Below, piece after piece: positions 17,228 to 26,241 of a stretch of 64,000 nt of DNA. Positions within the stretch are counted from its first letter, which is position 1, and each line of letters opens with the position of its first letter. The position numbers and the translations under genes are program-made. The stretch is taken from NCBI RefSeq assembly GCF_003674095.1, contig NZ_RDBF01000002.1, positions 124,001 through 188,000 on the forward strand. Direction: 5' to 3'. The notes under the pieces are model-generated. The model was given only the letters and a program-made list of their open reading frames with translations, was not told the DNA's origin and ran no database searches. This stretch comes from Aeromicrobium phragmitis (GTDB lineage Bacteria > Actinomycetota > Actinomycetes > Propionibacteriales > Nocardioidaceae).

Positions 17228-17253
17228 TCCCGTACTGAGGGAGGAGGGGAGAG

Positions 17254-20200
17254 ATGGGATGGCACAACCCGGATATCTCGTGGCGTGAGCTCGAGGCGCG
17301 ACTGTCCGGCCGGGTCCCGCACCGGCACGAACCGGACGGCGGGGACGGCCCCGCATGGTCGCGCAAGCGCGGCGCCTACGACGCGCCGGAGGGCCTGGAA
17401 CGCCCGTCCGAAGCCGTGGTGCCCTACGCCGAGCTGCACTGTCACAGCGACTTCAGCTTCCTCGACGGAGCCAGCGGGCCCGAGGAGATCGTGGAGGAGG
17501 CGGTGCGGCTCGGGCTGTCCGCGGTGGCGCTCACCGATCATGACGGCTTCTACGGGGCGGCCCGCTTCTCCGAAGCGGCGACCCTGCACGGGATGTCGAC
17601 GGCCTACGGAGCCGAGCTCTCCCTCGGCCTCACCTCGCCGCAGAACGGACGCCCCGATCCCGAAGGCACCCATCTGCTGGTCCTCGCCCGCGGTGTGGAG
17701 GGCTACCACGCGCTGTCCGGGGCGATCACCGATGCGCAGCTGGCCGGAGACGAGAAGGGCCGCCCACAGTACGACCTCGACGCGCTCGCCGACCAGCTGC
17801 GCGATCGCGTCGTGGTGCTGACCGGATGCCGTAAGGGAGCGGTCCGCCAAGCGCTGGCCAGCGACGGGGCACCGGCGGCCGGTCGTGAACTCGTTGCCCT
17901 GATCGAGCGGTTCGGGGCCGACAACGTCGTCGTCGAGCTGACCGACCACGGTTATCCGCAGGACAGCGCCGTCAACGACACGCTCGCTGCGCTGGCCCGC
18001 GAGCACGGGCTTCCCGTCGTGGCCACCGGCAACGTCCATGCGGCGCGGCCTCGCGACGTCCGGCTCGCCCAGGCCTTCGCCGCGGTGCGGGCGCGGCGCA
18101 GTCTGGCCGAGATGCACGGCTGGCTCGGTTCCGTGGGATATCTGCGGTCCGGTGCCGAGATGCAGCAGCGCTTCGCCCGGTACCCCGGGGCGGTCGAGCG
18201 CTCGGTGCAGATCGCCCGCGAGGTCGGGTTCGACCTGCGGCGAGCCTCCCCGGCTCTCCCGCGGTTCCCCGTCCCGGACGGGCATACGCCGATGACCTGG
18301 CTGCGCGAGCTGGTCCGGCAGGGCGCTGACCGGCTCTACGCCCACCAGCGTGAGGAGGCCGAGGAGCGGCTCCAGCGTGAGCTCGCCGTCATCGAGGCCA
18401 AGGACTTTCCGGGGTACTTCCTCATCGTCCACGACATCGTCCAGTACGCGAAGGGCCGCGGCATCCTGTGCCAGGGGCGAGGTTCGGCCGCCAACTCGGC
18501 GGTCTGCTACGCCCTGGGGATCACGGCGGTCGACTCGATCAAGTTCGGTCTGCCGTTCGAGCGCTTCCTGTCCGCGACGCGTGACGAGGAGCCCGACATC
18601 GATGTCGATTTCGACTCCGATCGCCGTGAGGAGGTCATCCAGTGGGTCTATGAGCGCTACGGGCGCCGCAACGCTGCGCAAGTTGCCAACGTCATCAGCT
18701 ACCGGCCCAAGTCGGCGGTGCGCGACATGGCCAAGGCGCTGGGGTACTCGCCGGGCCAACAGGACGCCTGGAGCAAACGGATCGACTCGTGGTCCGAGGT
18801 GGCGGTGGAGGATCCGCAGGACGCCGGCGCGCCACCCCAACCGGTCATCGAGCTCGCCGGTCTAGCGCTCGGCGCCCCGCGGCATCTGGGCATCCACTCC
18901 GGCGGCATGGTGCTGACGGCGCGGCCGGTGGGCGAGGTCGTCCCGATCGAGCGGGCGCGGATGGAGGGGCGCACGGTCCTGCAGTGGGACAAGGACGACT
19001 GCGCCTGGATGGGCCTGGTCAAGTTCGACCTGCTCGGGCTCGGCATGCTCGGCGCGATGCAGCACACCTTCGATCTGGTCGCGGCGCACACGGGGGAGCG
19101 GTGGGAGCTCGCCACCCTTCCCAAGGAGGAGGCCGCGGTCTACGACATGCTGTGCCGCGCCGATTCCATCGGGGTCTTCCAGGTGGAGAGCCGCGCCCAG
19201 ATCGGCACCCTGCCGCGGCTCCGTCCCCGCTGTTTCTACGACCTCGTCATCGAGATCGCGCTCATCCGGCCCGGCCCGATTCAGGGCGGCGCGGTGCATC
19301 CCTACATCCGTCGCCGGCTCGGCACGGAGAAGGTCGACTACCTGCATCCTGCGTTGCAGCCGGTCTTGGAGCGCACGATGGGCGTGCCGCTGTTCCAGGA
19401 ACAGCTCATGCAGATCGCCATGGCGGTTGGCGGGTGCACCGGTGATGATGCCGATCTGCTGCGGCGGGCCATGGGCTCTAAGCGGGGAGTCGAGAAGATC
19501 GAGCGGCTCGAGGCCAAGCTGTACGCGGGCATGGCCGAGCACGGGATCACCGGGCAGCTCGCCGACGACATCTACGCGCGCATCCAGGCGTTCGCCAACT
19601 TCGGATTCGCCGAGAGCCATGCGATCAGCTTCGCTCTGCTGGTCTACGCCAGCTCCTGGCTCAAACTGCACTATCCGGCGGCGTTCCTCGCCGGGTTGCT
19701 GCGCGCGCAACCCATGGGGTTCTACTCACCGCAGTCGCTGGTCGCCGATGCGCGTCGTCACGGGGTCGAGGTGCGCCGGCCCGACATCCAGCTGTCGCAA
19801 GCCCAGGCCGACCTCGAAGCGGTCGCGCCCCACAGGACCGGACCGACCGGGCTCGACTGCTGCCGCGATCACGCTCAGCCCGAGGTGCCGCCGTTCGATC
19901 CCTCCGCGGACCACCGGCTCGAGGAGCATCGGCGCGACGGTCATCACGCGGTCCGGCTCGGTCTGGTGAGCGTGCAGCAGATCGGCGAGGCCGATGCCGA
20001 ACGGATCGTCGCGGCGCGTCGGGAGCGGCCGTTTCGGGATATGGCCGATGTCGCGCGTCGGGCGGAGCTGTCGGTGGCGCAGATGGAGTCGCTCGCCACG
20101 GCGGGGGCGTTCGACGGCTTCGGACTCAGTCGCCGGCAGGCCCTGTGGAACGCCGGCTACGTCGATCGGCTGGACCACCTCGAAGGCTCCGGTGTCGACG

Positions 20201-20667
20201 CTCCGCCGCCGGACATGCTGCCGGGCATGAGCGAGGTCGAGGTCACCACGGCGGATCTGTGGGCCACGGGCATCTCGCCGGGGGAGCACCCGTTGCAGCA
20301 TCTGCGGCCGTTGTTGCGCGAGCACGGCATCCTCGCGGTGAGCGATCTCGCGACGCACGAGCCGCAGCGGCGCGTCCGCGTCGCCGGCCTCATCACGCAC
20401 CGGCAACGGCCGTACACGGCCGGCGGGGTCACCTTCCTCAACCTCGAGGACGAGACCGGCATGCTCAACGTCGTGGTGTTCGAGTCGGTCTGGCAGCGGC
20501 ACCGCCGGGTGGCCCGCGGCGCCGCGGGAGTCGTCATCCGCGGCGTCCTCGAGCACAGCGACGGCGCGGTCAACCTCAAGGCCGAGACGCTCGAACGCAT
20601 CGAGAACCTCTATCCGCAGGCCGCCGCGGCGCTCCCGGCCAAGCACCGGGCCCGCGACTTCCGCTGA
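17254..20667 (+). CDS. dnaE2: Error-prone DNA polymerase III alpha subunit DnaE2
   Basis: This 1137-residue C-family polymerase carries out translesion synthesis in the SOS response with ImuA' and ImuB. The PHP domain occupies about 55-330, with AELHCHSDFSFLDGAS and LTDHDGF metal-site motifs. The palm holds the catalytic aspartates in PDIDVDFD (447-454). An LCQGRGSAANSAVCYALGI segment precedes it, and the fingers and helix-hairpin-helix follow. A C-terminal OB-fold lies near 1010-1090 (RVAGLITHRQRPYTAGG). The length is that of DnaE2 rather than the longer replicative DnaE1, and the clamp-binding tail of DnaE1 is missing, as expected. ATG 17254 has a strong AGGAGGGG ribosome site. Expression depends on the LexA promoter at 14947 unless an internal promoter exists. 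Confidence 0.95.
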   Translation: MGWHNPDISWRELEARLSGRVPHRHEPDGGDGPAWSRKRGAYDAPEGLERPSEAVVPYAELHCHSDFSFLDGASGPEEIVEEAVRLGLSAVALTDHDGFYGAARFSEAATLHGMSTAYGAELSLGLTSPQNGRPDPEGTHLLVLARGVEGYHALSGAITDAQLAGDEKGRPQYDLDALADQLRDRVVVLTGCRKGAVRQALASDGAPAAGRELVALIERFGADNVVVELTDHGYPQDSAVNDTLAALAREHGLPVVATGNVHAARPRDVRLAQAFAAVRARRSLAEMHGWLGSVGYLRSGAEMQQRFARYPGAVERSVQIAREVGFDLRRASPALPRFPVPDGHTPMTWLRELVRQGADRLYAHQREEAEERLQRELAVIEAKDFPGYFLIVHDIVQYAKGRGILCQGRGSAANSAVCYALGITAVDSIKFGLPFERFLSATRDEEPDIDVDFDSDRREEVIQWVYERYGRRNAAQVANVISYRPKSAVRDMAKALGYSPGQQDAWSKRIDSWSEVAVEDPQDAGAPPQPVIELAGLALGAPRHLGIHSGGMVLTARPVGEVVPIERARMEGRTVLQWDKDDCAWMGLVKFDLLGLGMLGAMQHTFDLVAAHTGERWELATLPKEEAAVYDMLCRADSIGVFQVESRAQIGTLPRLRPRCFYDLVIEIALIRPGPIQGGAVHPYIRRRLGTEKVDYLHPALQPVLERTMGVPLFQEQLMQIAMAVGGCTGDDADLLRRAMGSKRGVEKIERLEAKLYAGMAEHGITGQLADDIYARIQAFANFGFAESHAISFALLVYASSWLKLHYPAAFLAGLLRAQPMGFYSPQSLVADARRHGVEVRRPDIQLSQAQADLEAVAPHRTGPTGLDCCRDHAQPEVPPFDPSADHRLEEHRRDGHHAVRLGLVSVQQIGEADAERIVAARRERPFRDMADVARRAELSVAQMESLATAGAFDGFGLSRRQALWNAGYVDRLDHLEGSGVDAPPPDMLPGMSEVEVTTADLWATGISPGEHPLQHLRPLLREHGILAVSDLATHEPQRRVRVAGLITHRQRPYTAGGVTFLNLEDETGMLNVVVFESVWQRHRRVARGAAGVVIRGVLEHSDGAVNLKAETLERIENLYPQAAAALPAKHRARDFR

Positions 20668-20672
20668 TGTGG

Positions 20673-20756
20673 GCGGTGAGCTGTCCCGCATTTCGTGGCC
20701 CCGCGTGCGTGATCACTCACCGCTCGCGCTCGCTGTGCGTGACAGCTCACCGCTGC
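20673..20756. repeat. Palindromic repeat cluster, family 2 copy A, between dnaE2 and eis
   Basis: GCGGTGAGCTGTC (20673-20685) is exactly complementary to GACAGCTCACCGC (20741-20753). A third, variant copy of the right arm (GTGCGTGATCACTCACCGCT) lies between them at about 20705-20724. The cluster fills the gap between two convergent genes and may end both transcripts. A related palindrome is at 21957-22013. Confidence 0.8.
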
Positions 20757-20762
20757 GGCGGG

Positions 20763-21923
20763 TCAGAACGAGTCGCGGATGGCGAGCTGTCGGCCGCTCG
20801 TGAACACCAGGTCCCACAGGTCGTCGTCGCGGTCGTCGCCGGAGAGCAGGCCCACCGCGCGCTGGCCGCGGCTGGGGAGGGCGCCGGCGAAGGTCACGGC
20901 GAGCCCACCGGGCGCGAACTCGCGGCCGCGCGCCGCGGCGTCCCGCTCGACGTCGATCCGTCCGTCCGCCACGTGCGCCACCCAGCCTTCACCGTCCACG
21001 GTGAACGGCAACGTGGCCGAGACGCCGAGAGGGGCGGGCAGCACCGCCAACCCGGTCGGATCGAGCACCCGCAGCATGTACGGCTCGGCATCAGCGAGCG
21101 GGAACCACGCGTTCTGCGGCAGCAACCACCGCAGCGGGTCGACGTCGCCGGGCGTGTACAGCCGCACGCGTGAGGCGACCGAGTCGAAGCTCGCGATCGC
21201 CGCGAGCGCGGTGCGCGCCGCCTCGTCATCGAGCGCGACCAACTCGGGCACTTCGATGACCGAATCGGCCCAGTCGGCAGAGGCTCCGCGCTTCCACGCC
21301 ACGTACCCCCGCGGTCCGTCGTCGCCCTCCACGACGCTGATGCCGTGCACGTCCTTGAGCTGCGGATGCGGCCGCGCGAACACCTCGCCGCGTCGGGTCA
21401 GCGGTCCGTCGTACCGGCGTGCCCACTGCGTGTACAGGTCGTCGAGAAGCTGCCGATCGGCCTCCGTCGCGCGCCGCAGGCCCAGCGATCCACGAATGCG
21501 GGAGAGCGAGGCCACGGGCAGGTGCACGTTGGCCACCTGCACGATCCGGGCGAAGCCGCGCGCGCGGTAGATCCCGGTCGCCGTGGCGAACAGCGTGGCG
21601 ATGTGCTCGCCGCGAGAACGGGCGTGACGCACCAGTTCGTCCATCAGGGGGCCGAGAAGCCGCTGGCCCCGGAACTCCGTCGCGATGGACACCCCGGTGA
21701 CCCCCGCCGTGGGCACCTCCACCCCGCGGAACCACGACGTGAACTCGCGGTGATTGATCGTCGCGGCCAGCCGGCCGTCGACGAAGGTGCCCCACCGGGT
21801 CTGTCCCGGCCGGGTCAGACCGTCCCAGTTCTCGCCGGTGTTCATCGTGCCGAACGCCTCGATGAGCAGCGCCTTGAGCTGATCGTGGTCGTCCTCGGTG
21901 ACCGGCCGGATGTCCAGAGTCAT
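20763..21923 (-). CDS. Eis-type GNAT N-acetyltransferase
   Basis: This 386-residue protein has the three-part Eis layout: an N-terminal GNAT domain (about 1-150), a second GNAT-like domain (about 150-285) and a C-terminal SCP2-like domain. Eis proteins acetylate amines, including aminoglycosides and lysines of proteins, with acetyl-CoA. The acetyl-CoA loop is VSIATEFRGQRLLGPLM. IYRARGF carries the tyrosine used as general acid. The protein ends in phenylalanine (IRDSF), matching the family in which the terminal carboxylate acts as base. A long open extension upstream runs through codB. ATG 21923 is chosen because the GNAT fold starts there (MTLDIRPVTEDDHDQ). The physiological substrate is unknown. 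Confidence 0.88.
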   Translation of the reverse strand: MTLDIRPVTEDDHDQLKALLIEAFGTMNTGENWDGLTRPGQTRWGTFVDGRLAATINHREFTSWFRGVEVPTAGVTGVSIATEFRGQRLLGPLMDELVRHARSRGEHIATLFATATGIYRARGFARIVQVANVHLPVASLSRIRGSLGLRRATEADRQLLDDLYTQWARRYDGPLTRRGEVFARPHPQLKDVHGISVVEGDDGPRGYVAWKRGASADWADSVIEVPELVALDDEAARTALAAIASFDSVASRVRLYTPGDVDPLRWLLPQNAWFPLADAEPYMLRVLDPTGLAVLPAPLGVSATLPFTVDGEGWVAHVADGRIDVERDAAARGREFAPGGLAVTFAGALPSRGQRAVGLLSGDDRDDDLWDLVFTSGRQLAIRDSF

Positions 21924-21956
21924 GGTGCTCAGTCTGTCGTGTTTCGAACCCGCCCG

Positions 21957-22013
21957 CGGGCGGCGGGTGAGCGCGCATCGCGAGGTGTCGGTTGCGTGCT
22001 CACTCACCGCCCG
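21957..22013. repeat. Palindromic repeat, family 2 copy B, between codB and eis
   Basis: Arms 21957-21977 and 21993-22013 are complementary with three mismatches in 21 bases and share the GGCGGTGAG...CGCA pattern of the cluster at 20673. The element lies between the codB stop and the eis start, so it could end codB transcription or sit in the eis promoter region. Confidence 0.7.
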
Positions 22014-22023
22014 GAGGGCGCGA

Positions 22024-23322
22024 TCAGGTACGGGCGTCCGAACGCGGCATCGCCCGGCTGGCGACCAGGGCCAGGGCCATGGCCGAGAGGATGCCGATGA
22101 GCGGCGGGATGCCGACGCCGTACTGGTCCGAGAGCCAGGCCAGGAGGCTCGCCACGGCGTAGACGGCGAGGTTGACGCCGTTGACCATAGGAAGGGGCGT
22201 GCCCTCGGGCATCCCCGCCCGCCAGCGCGCGATCCAGTCGCCGATGATGACGCCGCCGAGCGGCGGGATGAAGATGCCCAGCATGACGAGGTAGCTCTCG
22301 AGGTGATGGTGCATCCCGACCAGCGCGAGGACGGTACCGATGACCGATCCGCCGATGACGAACGGCGTCTTGCTCGGCTTCTCGCACAACTCCGCACCCG
22401 CCACGCCGAAGGCGTACGCCGTGTCCGCGTTGCTCTTCCACAAGTTGCCGAACAGCAGCAGCAGGCCCCAGCCCACGAGCCCCAGCTGGTAGAGCACGAG
22501 CACGAAGTCGCCTTCACCGAAGGTGATCGCGCCGATGGCCCCGAACAGGATCATCAGGGCGTTGCCGATGAGGAAGCCGACGATGCACGCGAGGACGGCG
22601 TGCCGGCCGGTCCGCGCGAAACGCGTCCAGTTCGGTGCTTGCGTACCGGCCGAGACGAAGGTGCCGACGACGGTCGTGATGGCGACGGCGGACGTCATCG
22701 TCGCACTCGGCTCCACGCTGGTCAGCCCGGACCAGCCGCCCACCTCATCGAGGGACCGCGCGACGACCCAGAAGGCGAGGATGAGGATGAGTGGCGTCGA
22801 GACGAGCGAGACCCAGTACATGCCGCGGTAGCCGTAGCACGCGGTCAAGCACATGAGCACGCTCGCGGCGATCATCACGGCGGCCTCGGCCGCGTACGAG
22901 TCCCAGGAGAAGGCCCGAGCCGTGAGTGTCCCGATCGTGCCGATGATGACGCCGTACCAGCCGATCTGGGTCCCGCCGAGCAGGATCGACGCGAGCTTGG
23001 AGCCGCGCGTGCCGAGGGTGTATCGGGCCATGACGACGGTGGTCAGCCCGGTCCGTGCCCCGATGTAGCCGAGTGCGCAGACGTACCCGGCGAGGATCAG
23101 CGAGCCGACGAGCACGACGAGCAGGAGGTCGCCGAAGCTGAAGGCGGTGCCGAGGGCCGCCCCGGCGAGCATCGTGGGCGTGAAGACCGTGAAGCCCAGC
23201 AGCACCACGGCGAGCGAGAAGAAGGTCTTGCGGGCGTGGGCCGGGACCGGGGTGACGGGGTAGTCGCGGTCGATGGCCTCGGCCTCGACGTCGGTCAGCG
23301 GGGAGTCGTCGCGTCTCACCAT
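22024..23322 (-). CDS. codB: Cytosine permease (NCS1 family)
   Basis: This 432-residue membrane transporter has about twelve helices. It is predicted to import cytosine with a proton or sodium ion. Family landmarks include FTPTMLAGAALGTAFSF, LGTRGSKLASILLGGTQIGW, SAGTQAPNWTRFARTGRHA and the C-terminal PPLGGVIIGDWI. It starts three bases after the stop of a cytosine deaminase gene on the same strand, so import and deamination are co-expressed. This is the same pairing as codB-codA in Escherichia coli, although the deaminase here belongs to a different family. A divergent PucR-type regulator lies beyond the deaminase and is the likely controller. Confidence 0.92.
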   Translation of the reverse strand: MVRRDDSPLTDVEAEAIDRDYPVTPVPAHARKTFFSLAVVLLGFTVFTPTMLAGAALGTAFSFGDLLLVVLVGSLILAGYVCALGYIGARTGLTTVVMARYTLGTRGSKLASILLGGTQIGWYGVIIGTIGTLTARAFSWDSYAAEAAVMIAASVLMCLTACYGYRGMYWVSLVSTPLILILAFWVVARSLDEVGGWSGLTSVEPSATMTSAVAITTVVGTFVSAGTQAPNWTRFARTGRHAVLACIVGFLIGNALMILFGAIGAITFGEGDFVLVLYQLGLVGWGLLLLFGNLWKSNADTAYAFGVAGAELCEKPSKTPFVIGGSVIGTVLALVGMHHHLESYLVMLGIFIPPLGGVIIGDWIARWRAGMPEGTPLPMVNGVNLAVYAVASLLAWLSDQYGVGIPPLIGILSAMALALVASRAMPRSDART

Positions 23323-23325
23323 AGG

Positions 23326-23787
23326 TCAGGCCTCCTCGCCGATGTCCTCGGCCCACAGCTGCGGGCGCTCGGCGATCATGCGGTCCATGAGCGCCCGGCA
23401 GGCCGGATCGTCGACGACCTCGACCTCGACGCCGTTGGAGCGAAGCCAGGCCTCGGAGGCTTCGAAGTTGCGGTTCTCACCGATGACGATGCGTGGAATG
23501 CCGTAGAGCACGGCCGTCCCCGCACACATCGTGCACGGCGAGAGGGTCGTGTAGAGGACGCTCTCGCGGTAGACGCTCGCCGGGAGCCGGCCGGCATTCT
23601 CGATGCAGTCGGTCTCGCCGTGGCGAATGGCGCTCTCCATCTGCACCCGGCGGTTGCGTCCGACCGCGAGGACCTCGTCGCCGCGCACGAGTGCTGCCCC
23701 GATCGGGATACCGCCCTCGTCCCAGCCGATCTGGGCCTGTTCGATGGCCAGATCGAGGAACGTGCGGTGTGACTGCTGGAGGGTCAT
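23326..23787 (-). CDS. Cytosine deaminase, yeast Fcy1-type (CDA fold)
   Basis: The 153-residue zinc enzyme is predicted to convert cytosine to uracil. Zinc and catalytic residues are in HGETDC (His, then the proton-shuttle Glu) and SPCTMCAG (two Cys). Resemblance to yeast Fcy1 is unusually close at the motif level: GIPIGAALV, LYTTLSPC, YGIPRIVIGENRNF and the C-terminal RPQLWAEDIGE, which in yeast reads RPQDWFEDIGE. This differs from the unrelated amidohydrolase-type CodA of E. coli. ATG 23787 follows CCAGGAGAATCCC; an upstream frame extension has no homology. It forms an operon with codB. It could also accept guanine-like or 5-substituted substrates, but the Fcy1 pattern favours cytosine. Confidence 0.9.
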   Translation of the reverse strand: MTLQQSHRTFLDLAIEQAQIGWDEGGIPIGAALVRGDEVLAVGRNRRVQMESAIRHGETDCIENAGRLPASVYRESVLYTTLSPCTMCAGTAVLYGIPRIVIGENRNFEASEAWLRSNGVEVEVVDDPACRALMDRMIAERPQLWAEDIGEEA

Positions 23788-23885
23788 GGGATTCTCCTGG
23801 AAGCGAGCGGGTGTGATGTACGCCACTGCATCATGTCCGCGGGGCGCCGTAAAGGGACATACTGTCGTGGAGGTCGCGTTAATCG

Positions 23886-23902
23886 GCTGACACAGTGTCA
23901 GC
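23886..23902. promoter_or_regulatory. Candidate operator in the deaminase/pucR divergent region
   Basis: GCTGACACAGTGTCAGC is a perfect 17-base palindrome around a central base. It lies between divergent cytosine deaminase and pucR starts, 25 bases before pucR ATG. It could bind the PucR protein or another repressor. The half-site AGTGTCAG recurs at 25519-25526 in the nrtR promoter. Confidence 0.6.
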
Positions 23903-23926
23903 GCCGACGACTCCGAGGAGGGCCTC

Positions 23927-25489
23927 ATGCTGATCCCGCTCGCCGAGGTGCTGCAGATGCCGGCCTTCCGGGCCGCCGACCCCGTCGTGCACACCGGCGA
24001 CCCTCAGCAGGCCATGGTGCGGTGGGTGCATTCGTCCGAGGTCTTCGAGATGGGTTCGCTACTGGCCGGGGGAGAGGTGTTGCTGACCAGCGGCCTCGGT
24101 CTCCACGGACGGACGTCGGAGCAGCTCGCCTCCTACGTCCGTGAAGTCGCCGAGGCCGGGTGCGTGGCCGTGGTGATGGAGATGGGCCGCTCGTTCTTCT
24201 CGGTTCCCGAGTCGATGCTGGCGGAGGCGCGGCGCCAGCAGATCGTGTTCGTGACGCTGCACACCGTGGTGCCCTTCGAGCGCATCGTGGAGGATTTCCA
24301 CGATCTGGTGCTGCAACGCAAACTCGGCGCCTATCGCTACGGCGAGCACTCCTGGGACGATCTGCTGGCCGTCGTGCTCGCGGGCGAAGGGCTGCGCGCA
24401 CTCCTGGACGCCATCTCGCGGTCGGCCGGATGCGAGGTGGAATTCCTCGGGGTCGAGGGTCAGCTCGTCGAGCGCAGCCGTATCTCGTCCACCGTGTCGG
24501 CGACGCAGCACGTGGCGACGCAGGTCCGCGGAGCCGTCGGTCCCCTCGGCACGCTCGTCCTGCGGGGCCAGCAGACGTCTCACCGGCACGCCGTCGCTGA
24601 GCGGGGTGCCGTCGCGGTGGCACTGGAACTGTCGCGGTTCACCGGTGTCGTGACCCGTCCTTCGCTCGCTCAGTCCCTCGTCGCCGATCTGGCGGCCGGG
24701 AGCCTGCTGTCGTCCGGTGACGTGCTCCGCCGTCTGGCGGAGGCCGGATGGGCCGGCGGTGAACGGTGGCAGGGCGCCACGGTCGCCGTCGTCGATGCGG
24801 ACCCGCGCCGTCCGATCGTCGATGAGATCGCCGCGGCCGACGAGGCGTTCTCCCCGACCTGGGGCAAAGTCCTGGTCGGATCGATCAGCACCCACGTCGT
24901 GGTCATCGGTCGTGGCGTTCCGGCGCCCCATCGGCTGCGTGAGCAAGCGGCCGAGATCGCGGAACGGCTGACGACCGCCCGTGGTGGTGAACTGCTCCTG
25001 GGCGTCGCGAGGCCGGTAGCGGAACCGGGTGACCTGCCGGACGCGGTCCGCAGCGCACGCGACGTCGTGCGGTTCGCCCGGACGATCGGACAGCAGTCGG
25101 GCACCCTGCTCCAGCGCGACGTGGGGCTTCAGCGGCTGCTGTCGCGCGTCGACGCGGCCGCCGTCAGCGACTTCGTGAGCGAGCAGATGGGCGGACTCAT
25201 CGATCACGATCGCGCTCATGCATCGCAGTTGGTCAAGACGCTGGATGCGTTCGTCGCCTGTCGCGGGTCGAAGCGCGAGGCCGCGGATCGGCTCGGCATC
25301 CGCCGACAGTCCCTGTATGCGCGCCTGGCGCGCATCGAGCGCCTCCTCGGCGTGGATCTCAGCCACAGCGGTCATGTGGCGGCGCTCTCGCTGGCGCTGG
25401 TGGCCTGGCGGATGCGCACCGGTTTGGATCCGCAGTCGGGCTTCGGTGCGGCCCCGTACGACACGGAGCCGGCCGGACACCGGCCTTAG
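23927..25489 (+). CDS. PucR-family transcriptional regulator
   Basis: The 520-residue regulator has an N-terminal PucR sensing domain (about 1-125, beginning MLIPLAEVLQMPAF with the RWVHSSEVFEMGSLLAGGE motif). A central GGDEF-like CdaR region follows at about 290-410. The C-terminal helix-turn-helix of the PucR/CdaR class is near 445-500 (SKREAADRLGIRRQSLYARL). Family members respond to purine or pyrimidine catabolites and control uptake and degradation genes. It is divergently transcribed from cytosine deaminase and codB, with a palindrome between, so cytosine or uracil use is its likely target. GAGGAGGG precedes ATG 23927. The ligand is inferred from context only. Confidence 0.88.
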   Translation: MLIPLAEVLQMPAFRAADPVVHTGDPQQAMVRWVHSSEVFEMGSLLAGGEVLLTSGLGLHGRTSEQLASYVREVAEAGCVAVVMEMGRSFFSVPESMLAEARRQQIVFVTLHTVVPFERIVEDFHDLVLQRKLGAYRYGEHSWDDLLAVVLAGEGLRALLDAISRSAGCEVEFLGVEGQLVERSRISSTVSATQHVATQVRGAVGPLGTLVLRGQQTSHRHAVAERGAVAVALELSRFTGVVTRPSLAQSLVADLAAGSLLSSGDVLRRLAEAGWAGGERWQGATVAVVDADPRRPIVDEIAAADEAFSPTWGKVLVGSISTHVVVIGRGVPAPHRLREQAAEIAERLTTARGGELLLGVARPVAEPGDLPDAVRSARDVVRFARTIGQQSGTLLQRDVGLQRLLSRVDAAAVSDFVSEQMGGLIDHDRAHASQLVKTLDAFVACRGSKREAADRLGIRRQSLYARLARIERLLGVDLSHSGHVAALSLALVAWRMRTGLDPQSGFGAAPYDTEPAGHRP

Positions 25490-25491
25490 GG

Positions 25492-25526
25492 TTGACGTGA
25501 CAAAAAGCTCGGGTGCATAGTGTCAG
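25492..25526 (+). promoter_or_regulatory. nrtR-nadABC promoter and candidate operator
   Basis: TTGACG (25492-25497) and CATAGT (25516-25521) are 18 bases apart. Inverted half-sites TGACA (25498-25502) and TGTCA (25521-25525) flank the spacer and cover the -10 end. This arrangement would suit autorepression by the NrtR protein encoded immediately downstream. The binding assignment is inference. Confidence 0.5.
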
Positions 25527-25548
25527 GAGCACCTTAAGGAAGAGGCTC

Positions 25549-26241
25549 ATGACCGACACCACCCAGCAGCGGCTCTCGTTGGCCGTCTCGACCGTGGTGT
25601 TCGCCCTGCGTCCGCACCTGCGGACCGGGCGGCTGACCGTGTGGCTCCCGCTCGTGCGCCGGATCCGTGAGCCGTACGACGGCCTGTGGGCGCTGCCCGG
25701 CGGTCCTCTCGAGGACGACCAGGACCTCGCCGCCTCGGCTCGCGCGACCCTCGCGCGGACCACCGGACTCGCCCCTCGCTATCTCGAGCAGCTGTACGCC
25801 TTCGGCGACGTCGACCGGTCGCCGGGCGCTCGCGTCGTCTCGATCGTGTATTGGACACTCGTCCGTCCCGACGAGGACGCTCAGGCGATCGACGGAGAGA
25901 ACGTCGAGTGGTTCCCCGCCGACGACGTGTGCGGGCTGGCCTTCGACCACGACGTCATCGTGCGGTACGCCCTCGACCGGCTGCGCGCGAAGATCACGTA
26001 CTCGCCGATCGCGCACGCGTTCCTCACCGACGAGTTCACGCTCGCTCAGCTGCGTGAGGTCTACGAGGCCGTGCTCGGTCGCCGGCTCGACCCGGCCAAC
26101 TTCCGCCGCCAGATCCTCGCGCAAGGCACGGTCGAGCCGACCGGACGCCACCTCACGGGCACCAGTCATCGGCCGCCCGCGCTCTACCGATCCAACCTGG
26201 CGCGTCCCCGCGCCACCCTCACCATCGAGGAGACAGCATGA
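25549..26241 (+). CDS. nrtR: NrtR, Nudix-related regulator of NAD biosynthesis
   Basis: The 230-residue protein has a Nudix-fold N-terminal domain (about 1-150) fused to a winged helix-turn-helix (about 155-225, FTLAQLREVYEAVLGRRL). The Nudix box is broken: in ALPGGPLEDDQDLAASARA the glutamates and the RE...EE core are replaced. Metal-dependent hydrolysis is therefore unlikely and the domain should act as a sensor. In the known family it binds ADP-ribose or related NAD metabolites. NrtR represses NAD synthesis genes, and this gene is directly joined to nadA by a four-base ATGA overlap. ATG 25549 follows AAGGAAGAGG. It is probably autoregulated through the operator at 25492. Confidence 0.9.
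   Translation: MTDTTQQRLSLAVSTVVFALRPHLRTGRLTVWLPLVRRIREPYDGLWALPGGPLEDDQDLAASARATLARTTGLAPRYLEQLYAFGDVDRSPGARVVSIVYWTLVRPDEDAQAIDGENVEWFPADDVCGLAFDHDVIVRYALDRLRAKITYSPIAHAFLTDEFTLAQLREVYEAVLGRRLDPANFRRQILAQGTVEPTGRHLTGTSHRPPALYRSNLARPRATLTIEETA

Noticed and set aside
20668..22024. eis flanked by insertion-sequence terminal repeats
   Set aside because: The flanking palindromes are each self-contained hairpins of family 2 rather than one inverted pair at the two ends, and no transposase is present.
25492..25548. NAD-sensing riboswitch upstream of nadA
   Set aside because: The leader before nrtR is under 30 bases and has no extended stem structure; the encoded NrtR protein already provides a sensor.
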